Source of the DNA: Phycisphaerae bacterium
GTDB taxonomy: Bacteria > Planctomycetota > Phycisphaerae > SM23-33
Direction of reading: 5' to 3'
DNA: 64,000 nucleotides
Assembly (NCBI GenBank): GCA_016782885.1
Contig: JADHXQ010000002.1
Location: forward strand, 1-64,000
Of the stretch, positions 18,043-25,688 are shown one piece after another. Every line of letters starts with the position of its first letter. Position 1 is the stretch's first letter. The position numbers and the translations under genes were made by a program. The notes under the pieces were generated by a model. That model saw nothing but the letters and a program-made list of their open reading frames with translations, was not told where the DNA came from and did not search any database.

Positions 18043-18705
18043 TCACAAAACATCAGGAATGCGTAAGCGGCGTTTCAAGAGGGTCAGACCGCCAAGGACC
18101 AGCAGGCCCAGCGTCGCGGGCTCCGGAACCAGGGTCATTCGTACAGAGCTGTTAGAGGTTATCCAAGCGCCGCCGTCGATGGACAGTTCGGTGAACACGT
18201 CAAAAAAGCTGTCGATGTGATACAGCCCGCCGCCGAGGTCGGTGATGTCCGTCTGGCCTGACGACTGACGCTGCGGATCCTCCCGGAGTGTTATCGACAT
18301 CCCGCCCACGTTGCCCGTGAAGCTCGCCGAGATGATTTCCGCATCGAACCTCCCCGCGGTGCTGAGCAGCCTGTCAGTGGTCATTACTTCTACCGGACCG
18401 GTCAACTGAACCAGCCCTAAGCCCTGACCAATCTCGACCCCGAGGAGCATAGCATCGAAGATTTCACGCTCGTCGGTTCCGATGGACTGTTGGATGGCGC
18501 CCGGATAAGGGCGGCTGAGGACCGGACTCTGCACCGTGACCGCGCCCAGCCCGGGGACCGTGTATTCAAAGTACTGCTGCTGCGAAACGTACTCGCCGTC
18601 CGGCGGCAGGATAGCGGTGTCGGTGTCCAGGCCAGTGGCCCGCGCCGCGGCAGTCATCGCCAGCACGGTAGTGATTGTCATTACAGCAAATAGGTGCGTT
18701 TTCAT
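18043..18705 (-). CDS. PEP-CTERM sorting domain protein
   Basis: Exported protein of 220 residues. The N-terminus is a signal peptide (MKTHLFAVMTITTVLAMTAAARA). The C-terminus carries the PEP-CTERM tripartite signal: VPEPATLGLLVLGGL followed by a basic end LLKRRLR. Such proteins are cleaved and anchored or released by an exosortase. The middle has no recognisable catalytic domain; it looks beta-rich and may be a surface or matrix component. I chose ATG 18705 because the upstream ATG (18726) lies before the signal peptide. The protein continues eight residues past the usual end (RIPDVL), overlapping a possible transposase remnant on the other strand. Confidence 0.85.
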   Translation of the reverse strand: MKTHLFAVMTITTVLAMTAAARATGLDTDTAILPPDGEYVSQQQYFEYTVPGLGAVTVQSPVLSRPYPGAIQQSIGTDEREIFDAMLLGVEIGQGLGLVQLTGPVEVMTTDRLLSTAGRFDAEIISASFTGNVGGMSITLREDPQRQSSGQTDITDLGGGLYHIDSFFDVFTELSIDGGAWITSNSSVRMTLVPEPATLGLLVLGGLTLLKRRLRIPDVL

Positions 18706-19192
18706 GATCTCTTGCCTTTCTCTCAATCCGATTCTTTGCGATCCGGGCCTCTCGCGCGGGAGGTTCCCGATACGTCATTCTCACCGGTTTGAGAAGCTAC
18801 CGATGCACTTGCGGTTCCGGATGCGATGCCAACTGCCACATGCCGCGCCGAGCAAATGTCCGCGCGGAAATGGCGGCATTGTCCGAACCTCAAGGAAAAA
18901 CTCCTTCTAATTACAGACTGGAACGAGCAACTCAGCCGCTGGTTTCCTCGCATTCTGATTCGGCGAACTTTCGTTGAGCACTGAGCACAGGTCGCCACTC
19001 TACACAGAATGAACTAATTTGTAACCTGCGACAGCAATTATACCACAAAATCCCGATAGCACCAAGAGAAATCTCAGATTACCTTGTGCCCGTTCTTCCG
19101 CAACCGTAATTCCAATAGCCATATCCGTGCTATCCCTTCGACGCGCTTCGCTTGCTCCCCGGGCAAACACCTGCTGTGAAAGCTGTTAAGGC

Positions 19193-19204
19193 CCTGTGAC
19201 ATAT
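19193..19204 (-). repeat. 12-bp inverted repeat, right copy
   Basis: CCTGTGACATAT is the exact reverse complement of 17849-17860. Confidence 0.5.
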
Positions 19205-19209
19205 CAGGT

Positions 19210-19224
19210 GGTGTGAACCATTTG
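19210..19224 (-). repeat. 15-bp inverted repeat, right copy
   Basis: GGTGTGAACCATTTG is the exact reverse complement of 17555-17569. Confidence 0.6.
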
Positions 19225-19276
19225 GGCCTGTTGCCCCGTTGCGGGCGGTTTGTCAGGTTAGTGCTTCGTTTGCCTC

Positions 19277-20071
19277 TCACCGGCCTGCCGAGATGATTCT
19301 TTTCCAGTTTACCTGGTCTATTGCGAAGCTTACTTCGGGGCCCAGGACAGCGTCGTGGACTGACGTTTCGAAGTCATCGGGCACCAGGGCGAGGATTTGT
19401 GTCTTGCCCTTCCGGGCTATTTGCGCGGGGTTGGTGAGCATGGCGATTGCGTTGTCGGGGCTTTGGGTGTCGCTCTGGTGCGAGTCGGTTGGGCAGCGGT
19501 TGACGACCACGCCGGCGACTTGCAGGCCGGCCGACCTTGCGGCGTGGATGGTCAGGAGGGTGTGATTGATCGTCCCGAGGTCCGGTCGGGCGACTATGAC
19601 AACCGGCAAGGCCATCATCATCGCAAGATGCACCACCCACAGATCGTCGGAGATCGGACACATCAGTCCGCCGGTCCCCTCGACGACAACCGCGTCGCAC
19701 CGGCCTTCGAGGCGCCTGTACGATTCGAAGACCGCTTCGATGTCGACTTCCTGCCCCGTGCGCTCTGCCGCCACGTTCGGCGCCAGGGCGGCGGCGTATC
19801 GCAGCGGGGCGATTTCGTCGAGCATCCTGGAAGAATCGGCGCAGGCGGCGAGGAATTCGGCGTCTGCGCTGATGAGCGTTCCCCGATCGCGCCTGCATCC
19901 GGAGGCGGCGGGTTTGAAAACTTCGGTTCGCTCGCCGGCGAAATTGAGCGACCGGGCGATGGCGCCGGCGATCACGGTCTTGCCCACGCCGGTATCCGTA
20001 CCGGTCACGAACAGACCGCGCATCGCGGGCAGCGGGCCTCCGAGCCCGTCAGGATGCTTTGAAATACTCAT
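19277..20071 (-). CDS. bioD: ATP-dependent dethiobiotin synthetase
   Basis: Forms the ureido ring of dethiobiotin from 7,8-diaminononanoate, CO2 and ATP, the step before biotin synthase. The protein has 264 residues. The P-loop is FVTGTDTGVGKTVIAGAI, and the conserved EGTGGLMCPI segment follows. It overlaps the end of bioA by 23 bases, consistent with translational coupling. ATG 20071 lies inside bioA; a second in-frame ATG at 20023 would begin MRGLFVTG, the usual family start, so the exact start is uncertain. The substrate-binding half looks complete. Confidence 0.94.
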   Translation of the reverse strand: MSISKHPDGLGGPLPAMRGLFVTGTDTGVGKTVIAGAIARSLNFAGERTEVFKPAASGCRRDRGTLISADAEFLAACADSSRMLDEIAPLRYAAALAPNVAAERTGQEVDIEAVFESYRRLEGRCDAVVVEGTGGLMCPISDDLWVVHLAMMMALPVVIVARPDLGTINHTLLTIHAARSAGLQVAGVVVNRCPTDSHQSDTQSPDNAIAMLTNPAQIARKGKTQILALVPDDFETSVHDAVLGPEVSFAIDQVNWKRIISAGR

Positions 20072-21434
20072 CTATTGTTGCCGTTACTCCCGCAAGCAGT
20101 CGCCCGAGCGTCGCGGTATCCATCGCCGGGGCGGGCATGAGTGTTATCACGTCGCCCAGCGGGCGGATGATGATATCGCGAGTCAGCGCCGCACGACACA
20201 CCGCGGCGCCCACGCGGTCCGCGGCGTCGAAGAATTTCGGGCCATCGCGGTCGGCGACCAGTTCTATCCCGGCCATCATTCCGCACTGGCGGATATCGCC
20301 GACGTTGGGATGGTCGCAAAGGGGCGCCACCGCGGCGCGGATCAGTTCCACTTTTTCGTCCAGCAGTGCCGGCAGGTGGCTTTGGCGCAAGAGTTCGATG
20401 CTCGCGTTGGCCGCGGCGCAGCCCAGGGCGTTGCCCGTAAATGTGTGCCCGTGGTAGAAGGTTTTTGTGCCGGCTTCGTGGGGCCGGGCCAGGAACGCGT
20501 CGAATATTTCCTGTGTGGCCAGGGTCGCCGCCAGCGGCAGGTATCCGCCGGTCAGGCCCTTGCCCAGGCACATCAGGTCCGGCGTGACGGCTTCGGCGTC
20601 GCAGGCAAACAGCCCGCCGGTGCGGCAGAATCCGGTAGCCACCTCGTCGGCTATGAGCAGAAGACCGTGGTCGGTAGTGAGTTTTCGGACGGATCTCAGG
20701 AAGCCCGGCGGGTGGGTGAGCATGCCGCCTGCGCCCTGGATCAGCGGTTCGACGATGACCGCGCAGTATTCGGCGGCGCTGCGCGAGAGGATTTCCTCGA
20801 TCTGAGCGAGCACGCGGGCGCCGCCTTGCGCCCCGGACGGGTGGTGGTAGGGGTTGGGGCTGTCAACGAAGGTGGTTTCGAACAGCAGCGGTCCGAAGAT
20901 ACCGTGGAACGCCGCGATCCCGCCCAGGCTCACCGACCCGATCGTATCTCCGTGGTAACCCGAGCGCAGGGCGATGAACTTCCGCCGCGACGGTTGGGAT
21001 ATATTGCGGAAGTACTGAAACGCCATCTTCAGCGCGATCTCGACGGCCGCCGAACCGCTGTCGCTGTAAAAAACCTTTTCCAGGCCCGGAGGCGTTATTT
21101 GGACCAGGCGCCGGGCCAGTTCGATGCTCGGGCCCGAGGCGTGTCCCAGCAGCGTGGTGTGGGCGACGCGCCCCAACTGTTCGGTGACAGCGCGATCGAT
21201 CTGCTCAACGCGGTGTCCGTGGAGGTTGCACCACAGGCTGGAAAAACCGTCGATAAATCTCCGCCCGCGGGTGTCGATGAGTTCGAAGCCTTCGGCATCG
21301 GCGATAACGCGTCCGGGCCCGTCGCCTTCGGCGATCCACTGCTTCATCGGCGTAAACGGATGCCATACGAACCGAGCATCGAGCTCAGCCAACTGTTCGG
21401 GCGTTATATTTGCGGGAGTGTCCATTGTGTCCAT
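20049..21434 (-). CDS. bioA: Adenosylmethionine-8-amino-7-oxononanoate aminotransferase
   Basis: PLP enzyme that converts 7-keto-8-aminopelargonate to 7,8-diaminopelargonate with S-adenosylmethionine as amino donor. It has 461 residues, near the family size. VWHPFTPMKQW is the characteristic BioA N-terminal motif. YHGDTIGSVSLGG and LIADEVATGFCRTG (cofactor-binding Asp) are present, and the PLP lysine is in CLGKGLTGGYLPL. It sits between the SAM hydrolase (35 bases upstream) and bioD (overlapping). bioB and bioF are not in the window. Confidence 0.95.
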   Translation of the reverse strand: MDTMDTPANITPEQLAELDARFVWHPFTPMKQWIAEGDGPGRVIADAEGFELIDTRGRRFIDGFSSLWCNLHGHRVEQIDRAVTEQLGRVAHTTLLGHASGPSIELARRLVQITPPGLEKVFYSDSGSAAVEIALKMAFQYFRNISQPSRRKFIALRSGYHGDTIGSVSLGGIAAFHGIFGPLLFETTFVDSPNPYHHPSGAQGGARVLAQIEEILSRSAAEYCAVIVEPLIQGAGGMLTHPPGFLRSVRKLTTDHGLLLIADEVATGFCRTGGLFACDAEAVTPDLMCLGKGLTGGYLPLAATLATQEIFDAFLARPHEAGTKTFYHGHTFTGNALGCAAANASIELLRQSHLPALLDEKVELIRAAVAPLCDHPNVGDIRQCGMMAGIELVADRDGPKFFDAADRVGAAVCRAALTRDIIIRPLGDVITLMPAPAMDTATLGRLLAGVTATIDEYFKAS

Positions 21435-21469
21435 TCCGTTGCCGTTGTCGTTCGCCAGTTGCCACGCCG

Positions 21470-22267
21470 CTACCCCATCACCATGATAACGGGTGTGCCG
21501 ACTTCGGCTTCGAAGAGTTTGTCGGCCCGTCCCTGGTTAACGGCTATTTCGATCATGTCCGTCGAGTTGAAAACGACAAGCGGTTTGTCGAGTTCCACGA
21601 GTCCGTACGTATGGACCAGCGGTCCGGCGTCTTGCGCGTTGCAGGTGGTCGTTACTGTTCTGAGGTTCCCGCCGACCTGCCTGGCCAGTTCTCCGGAGAT
21701 GTTTGTTATCAGATTTCCGAATCGATCGATGTACATTACCTGGCCTGTTATGCAGGCGCCTTCGACGGACGGATTGGGCAGTTCGAACAGTTTGTAAGTG
21801 GCCGGTCTGGGACCGAGCGCGGAGATGTTCAGCCCGTTGAGAATATGTCCCGCCAGCGGGGCCATGATGTCACGTCCGTGGAAAGTACTCGAAATAAACC
21901 GCGGGTGATGCGGAAGGTTTCGGCAGAGGCGAATGTCCTGCAGCGGAAGAACGCGTTCGACAAGCGAGATTATACCGTTGTCTGGAAATATCACTGTCTG
22001 CTGCCCGTACCTGCCGGCCAGTATCGCCCGGTTGGTCCCCACGCCGGGGTCCACCACCGCCACGTGAACCGTTCCCGGCGGGAAGTGCGGTATGGACCTG
22101 GCCAGAACCAGCGCACCGGCCAGCAGGTCGTGCGGCGGGATATCGTGGCTGATGTCGATGATTTGCGCGCGCGGGCAGACTTGCAGGATCACGCCTTTCA
22201 TAGCGGCTGCGAAAGGCCCTTCCGTACCGAAGTCCGTCAGTAATGTCACTATATTTGCCCGAGCCAT
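21470..22267 (-). CDS. SAM hydrolase (DUF62, SAM hydroxide adenosyltransferase family)
   Basis: Family related to fluorinase/chlorinase; most members split S-adenosylmethionine with water to adenosine and methionine. It has 265 residues, the normal size. The N-terminus reads NIVTLLTDFGTEGPFAAAMKG with the conserved Asp in TDFG. IIDISHDIPPHD, HVAVVDPGVGT and FPDNGIISLV are family motifs. GGAG lies six bases before the start. It is the first gene of an apparent operon with bioA and bioD. BioA uses SAM as amino donor, so the pairing is notable, but a direct link is inference. Confidence 0.9.
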   Translation of the reverse strand: MARANIVTLLTDFGTEGPFAAAMKGVILQVCPRAQIIDISHDIPPHDLLAGALVLARSIPHFPPGTVHVAVVDPGVGTNRAILAGRYGQQTVIFPDNGIISLVERVLPLQDIRLCRNLPHHPRFISSTFHGRDIMAPLAGHILNGLNISALGPRPATYKLFELPNPSVEGACITGQVMYIDRFGNLITNISGELARQVGGNLRTVTTTCNAQDAGPLVHTYGLVELDKPLVVFNSTDMIEIAVNQGRADKLFEAEVGTPVIMVMG

Positions 22268-22424
22268 CGATTACTCCACTACGCGAGCAGACATTTGACC
22301 AAACAATCGCCTCCGGAGAAAGCCGAAAAACCAAATCTCCGCGATCGCCTACGTTGGAGCCAAGTTCGACAGTTTGGTGGGCGCTAGCGGGTGGGGCGGT
22401 ATAATGCGCGATGAGGACCGCATT

Positions 22425-23939
22425 ATGAACACGGACCGCCGCACGTTTTTACGAAACACACTGGGACTGGCCGCCGCATCGGCCTTTGCGCCGCGGGCCC
22501 TTGCCGCCGACAGCGCCAAGCGGCGCCGATGGAACATCCTGCTGATCACGTCGGAAGACAACGGTCCGCACCTGGGCTGCTATGGCGACCCGTACGCCAA
22601 GACGCCCCATCTGGACGCCCTGGCGGCCGGGGGGGTGCGGTTCTCGAATGCTTACGTCAGCCAGGCCGGATGCAGCCCGTCGCGGTCTACGATCTTCACC
22701 GGGCTCTATACCCACCAGAACGGGCAGATCGGCTTGGCTACCCACGGGCTGCGAATGTACCGCAAGGGCACGCCCAACATATTCCACTCGCTCAAGGCCG
22801 CCGGATACACCACAGGCCTGATCGGCAAGATCCACGTGAATCCCGAGTCGGCGTTCCCGCTCGACCGTCACTGGAAGCGGCCGGGAGGCTTCCCGAACCG
22901 CGACGTGCGCTGGGAAGCGAAGACCGCGGGCAAGTTCATCGCCGGCGCCGACAAACCGTTCGCGTTGATGGTCAACTATAACGACGCCCATCGCCCGTTC
23001 ATTCGACAGCAGCACGGTCTGCCCGCAAAACCGCTCGGGTCCGAGGATATCAAAACCCTGCCGGAGATCGGACTCGACACGCCGACGCTGCGCCGGAACA
23101 CCGCCAACTACTACAACTGCATGAGCCGCCTCGACAGCGGTATCGCGATGCTGCTGAAGGCGCTGGCGAAAACCGGAAAGTCCGACAGCACGCTGGTGAT
23201 CTATCTGGGCGATCATGGCGCCGACATCCTTCGCGGTAAGCGCACCCCATACGAGGGCGGCGTGAAAGTACCGCTGATCGTCTCCTGGCCCGGGCGTATG
23301 AAGGGCGGGCAGGTCCGCGATGAACTCGTCTCGACGGTCGACCTGATGCCGACGATCCTCGCCGCTGCCGCCGCCGCGCCTCTCGCCGGTCTGCCCGGTC
23401 GATCGCTGGCGCCGCTGGTCGAAGGCAAGAGAGTCGACTGGCGAAAGTATCTCTTCACGGAGTTCCACCTGCATTCGGGGCACAATTTCTACCCGCAGCG
23501 AACGGTCCGCAACGCGCGCTACAAGCTGATCGTGAACCTGCTGGCGGGGCAGGTTAACCCCGGGTACGCGTTTACGAACAATCGGTTCTTCAAGCCCGGC
23601 GAGATCGAAGGCGCTATCAAGAAGTCCCCCCGGCACATCCGCGACGCCTACGGGATTCTGCGCGTCGCGCCGGCCTGCGAACTGTACGACCTGAAGACGG
23701 ACCCCCGCGAGTTCCACAACCTCGCCGGGAAGAGCGAACATCGCGCCGTGCTCGACGAACTGAAAGCCGCACTGGCTGATTGGCGCCACCGGACGAAGGA
23801 CCCGCTGCTGGTTCCGGACAATCTGAAACGCCTCAAGGCGGAAGTCGACAGCCGCTGGAAGGGCGGAAAGTACAAGAAAAAGATGGATTGGAAGTACCCG
23901 TCCTATTTTTCGCCTCCGAACGGCGAGGTGACAATTTAG
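22425..23939 (+). CDS. Sulfatase (heparan N-sulfatase-like), Tat-exported
   Basis: Exported S1-family sulfatase of 504 residues. The twin-arginine signal is MNTDRRTFLRN. The formylglycine motif is CSPSR at residue 83, followed by STIFTGLYTHQNGQIGLATHG, a pattern typical of the heparan N-sulfatase (sulfamidase)-like subgroup. The metal site includes LLITSEDNGPHLGCYG and IYLGDHGADI. An in-frame ATG at 22374 lacks a ribosome site, whereas GAGGA lies seven bases before ATG 22425. It is divergent from the SAM hydrolase gene. The substrate is not known. Confidence 0.92.
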   Translation: MNTDRRTFLRNTLGLAAASAFAPRALAADSAKRRRWNILLITSEDNGPHLGCYGDPYAKTPHLDALAAGGVRFSNAYVSQAGCSPSRSTIFTGLYTHQNGQIGLATHGLRMYRKGTPNIFHSLKAAGYTTGLIGKIHVNPESAFPLDRHWKRPGGFPNRDVRWEAKTAGKFIAGADKPFALMVNYNDAHRPFIRQQHGLPAKPLGSEDIKTLPEIGLDTPTLRRNTANYYNCMSRLDSGIAMLLKALAKTGKSDSTLVIYLGDHGADILRGKRTPYEGGVKVPLIVSWPGRMKGGQVRDELVSTVDLMPTILAAAAAAPLAGLPGRSLAPLVEGKRVDWRKYLFTEFHLHSGHNFYPQRTVRNARYKLIVNLLAGQVNPGYAFTNNRFFKPGEIEGAIKKSPRHIRDAYGILRVAPACELYDLKTDPREFHNLAGKSEHRAVLDELKAALADWRHRTKDPLLVPDNLKRLKAEVDSRWKGGKYKKKMDWKYPSYFSPPNGEVTI

Positions 23940-24107
23940 TCGTTTTTTGATATTTCAGCGACTGGATTTGACGGCTGAGGGGCTCAGGATGAGTCGTTGA
24001 AAAGTGCGGCTTGTGCCTCGCCGGTCTCGGCGATCAAGAGGGTTTGAAAAAATTGCAGCAGATGGCGGCTTTGACGCCCGGCGGTGCTTGGAATTGGTGA
24101 CGAACGT

Positions 24108-24248
24108 TCATGGCTGCAGAACGATATCTTCCTGGAGCAGCGCCTTGAGTTTCTTATGCCGGGCGGTCATGCTTCGCACCCGTTCGAGCAGGGCTTTGCG
24201 GATATGCCGCGACACGCTTTTCCGGTTGACCTTCGGGGTTTGACTCAT
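24108..24248 (-). CDS. Small basic protein downstream of the methyltransferase
   Basis: A 46-residue frame (MSQTPKVNRKSVSRHIRK to LLQEDIVLQP) is strongly basic and predicted helical. It is 33 bases downstream of the methyltransferase stop on the same strand. Most third codon positions are G or C, as in neighbouring genes. There is no clear Shine-Dalgarno sequence. I do not recognise it; it could be a nucleic-acid-binding peptide, or a chance frame. It is below the size usually called automatically. Confidence 0.45.
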   Translation of the reverse strand: MSQTPKVNRKSVSRHIRKALLERVRSMTARHKKLKALLQEDIVLQP

Positions 24249-24281
24249 ATGCCGGTTCATACATTTTGTTTTGGTTTGCCA

Positions 24282-25103
24282 TCAGTTTGTCTCTTCAGGT
24301 TCGACTCTTTTGCGGCATCGGAAGATCAGGAAGTAGGGGATTACTCGCGTGTCGGCGATGTTGGGGTGTTTGGCGGCCGCTTGCCGGGATGCGTGTGGTT
24401 CAAATAGTTTCTCGACGCTGAATCCCGCTTCGGTCAGCGTGTTGAAATACTCGCTGAGCGTTCGGAAGAAGCGGGGGATCCGGAACGGTCGGGTGGTCTG
24501 GCGCACGTCGCGCGGCGCGCCGCCGAAGTACCATTCGTCGATATCGCTGCCGGGCCGGGACGGGGCGAGGGCGAAATAATCGCCCACCACCACGCCGGTC
24601 TTGTCGCCGCGATCGTCGTACATCCATCGCCACATTCGCGTCATCGTGCATGGGTGCGTCACCGAAAACTGAAACAGCCCGCCGGGTTTCAGCACGCGGG
24701 CGATCTCGCGAATCGACTCGGCGTAGTCGCCGAGATCCATCAGTGTCATCGTGCTGAGGGCGGCGTCGAAGGAAACGTCCGCCAGCATGCCCATGTCGCT
24801 TGCCGGCGCCTGGTGATATTCGATACCGCGCGGTTCGCCGGTTTCGTGATCGTTGGCGGATGCTATCATCAGGCGGCTGACATCTGTGCCCACCACCTCG
24901 GCGCCGAGGTCGGCGAACTTTCGGGTGTTGTATCCCTCGCCGCAGCCGACGTCGAGGACCCTCATGCCGCTGATGTCGCCAAGGAGTTCGAAGAACGCCG
25001 GATTGTTGACCATCTCGCGATAGACGTCCCATCCGGCGCGGACGGCTTCTATCCAGTCGGGGGCGTTGGCGTCCCAGAACGACGCGATTTCCTGATTGTC
25101 CAT
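24282..25103 (-). CDS. Class I SAM-dependent methyltransferase
   Basis: Cytosolic methyltransferase of 273 residues with a Methyltransf_11-type fold. The SAM-binding motif I reads MRVLDVGCGEGYNTRKF, followed by the acidic residue in AEVVGTDVS. Motif II/III segments are FDAALSTMTLMDLGDYAESIREIARVLKPGG. AAGGA precedes ATG 25103 by seven bases. The acceptor cannot be assigned; small-molecule or quinone methylation are possibilities. A REP-like inverted repeat lies just upstream. A 46-residue ORF follows on the same strand. Confidence 0.9.
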   Translation of the reverse strand: MDNQEIASFWDANAPDWIEAVRAGWDVYREMVNNPAFFELLGDISGMRVLDVGCGEGYNTRKFADLGAEVVGTDVSRLMIASANDHETGEPRGIEYHQAPASDMGMLADVSFDAALSTMTLMDLGDYAESIREIARVLKPGGLFQFSVTHPCTMTRMWRWMYDDRGDKTGVVVGDYFALAPSRPGSDIDEWYFGGAPRDVRQTTRPFRIPRFFRTLSEYFNTLTEAGFSVEKLFEPHASRQAAAKHPNIADTRVIPYFLIFRCRKRVEPEETN

Positions 25104-25120
25104 TTGATTTTCCTTGGATC

Positions 25121-25172
25121 GTAGAAGCGGCGTCTCGCCGCTTTGATCAACGCGGCGAGACGCCGCGTCTAC
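25121..25172. repeat. REP-like inverted repeat
   Basis: GCGGCGTCTCGCCGC (25127-25141) is inverted as GCGGCGAGACGCCGC (25152-25166), with flanking GTAGA/TCTAC and a ten-base centre. Each arm is itself nearly palindromic. It resembles REP elements dispersed in GC-rich planctomycete genomes. Confidence 0.65.
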
Positions 25173-25209
25173 GAACGGCGCCTCATATTCGCCTCCTGAG
25201 GCGTCCGGT

Positions 25210-25467
25210 TCAAAGCAGAATGTAGCAGATGAATGCGATCAGTGCCACTGCGGCTGCGAGCACCCACCACCATGCTGAGCGGTGAACTGCTCCCGCGGTG
25301 GCGAAGATGTACTCTCCGCAGACCGGGCACCGGGGCGAGTCGTCGTATATTTCAGCTCCGCAGTTTGGGCAGGGCGCGGTCGGCGGTTCGTCATCGCCGC
25401 CGAACTCTTCGAGATCGCTTTGGAGCGGTCCTTCGTCGGGCGGATTGTCGTCGTCCCATTCGTTCAC
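25210..25467 (-). CDS. Small zinc-ribbon membrane protein
   Basis: About 85 residues. An acidic N-terminus (NEWDDDNPPDEG) is followed by a zinc ribbon, CPNCGAEIYDDSPRCPVCGEYI, and a single C-terminal transmembrane helix (WWWVLAAAVALIAFICYILL). Proteins with this architecture are common, mostly uncharacterised, and often annotated only as zinc-ribbon domain proteins. The start is uncertain: GTG 25467 gives the most compact protein, while an ATG at 25620 would add 51 residues without a plausible domain. It is divergent from the following sulfatase. Confidence 0.7.
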   Translation of the reverse strand: MNEWDDDNPPDEGPLQSDLEEFGGDDEPPTAPCPNCGAEIYDDSPRCPVCGEYIFATAGAVHRSAWWWVLAAAVALIAFICYILL

Positions 25468-25688
25468 GCAGACTAATATAGTCTCCAATGCTCCGCGGTC
25501 AAACGGTCTGGTGGGTCCGGGACAATCGCCTCTGAGCCTCTGTGTCGAAATCCAAACCGCCCGATACCCGACAATGTTAGATGCAATTGCCCGCGACGGC
25601 GGACGTTTGTGCCTTGGCACGGATGAAGAAGGTCGCTAGAATCGCAAAATCTTTTGTTTCCTGACACCGGGTGGGGAGGATGATTTGT

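Larger units (their letters stand above)
18706..19276. other. Intergenic region upstream of the PEP-CTERM gene
   Basis: About 570 bases with no credible gene. It holds the right copies of the two inverted repeats (19193-19204 and 19210-19224) and presumably the PEP-CTERM promoter. A 91-residue minus-strand frame ending at 18723 has an unlikely composition and was not accepted. Confidence 0.5.

Noticed and set aside
19566-21797. A 743-codon open frame antisense to bioA/bioD
   Set aside because: bioA and bioD carry intact catalytic motifs on the other strand; the antisense frame is a high-GC shadow with no domain.
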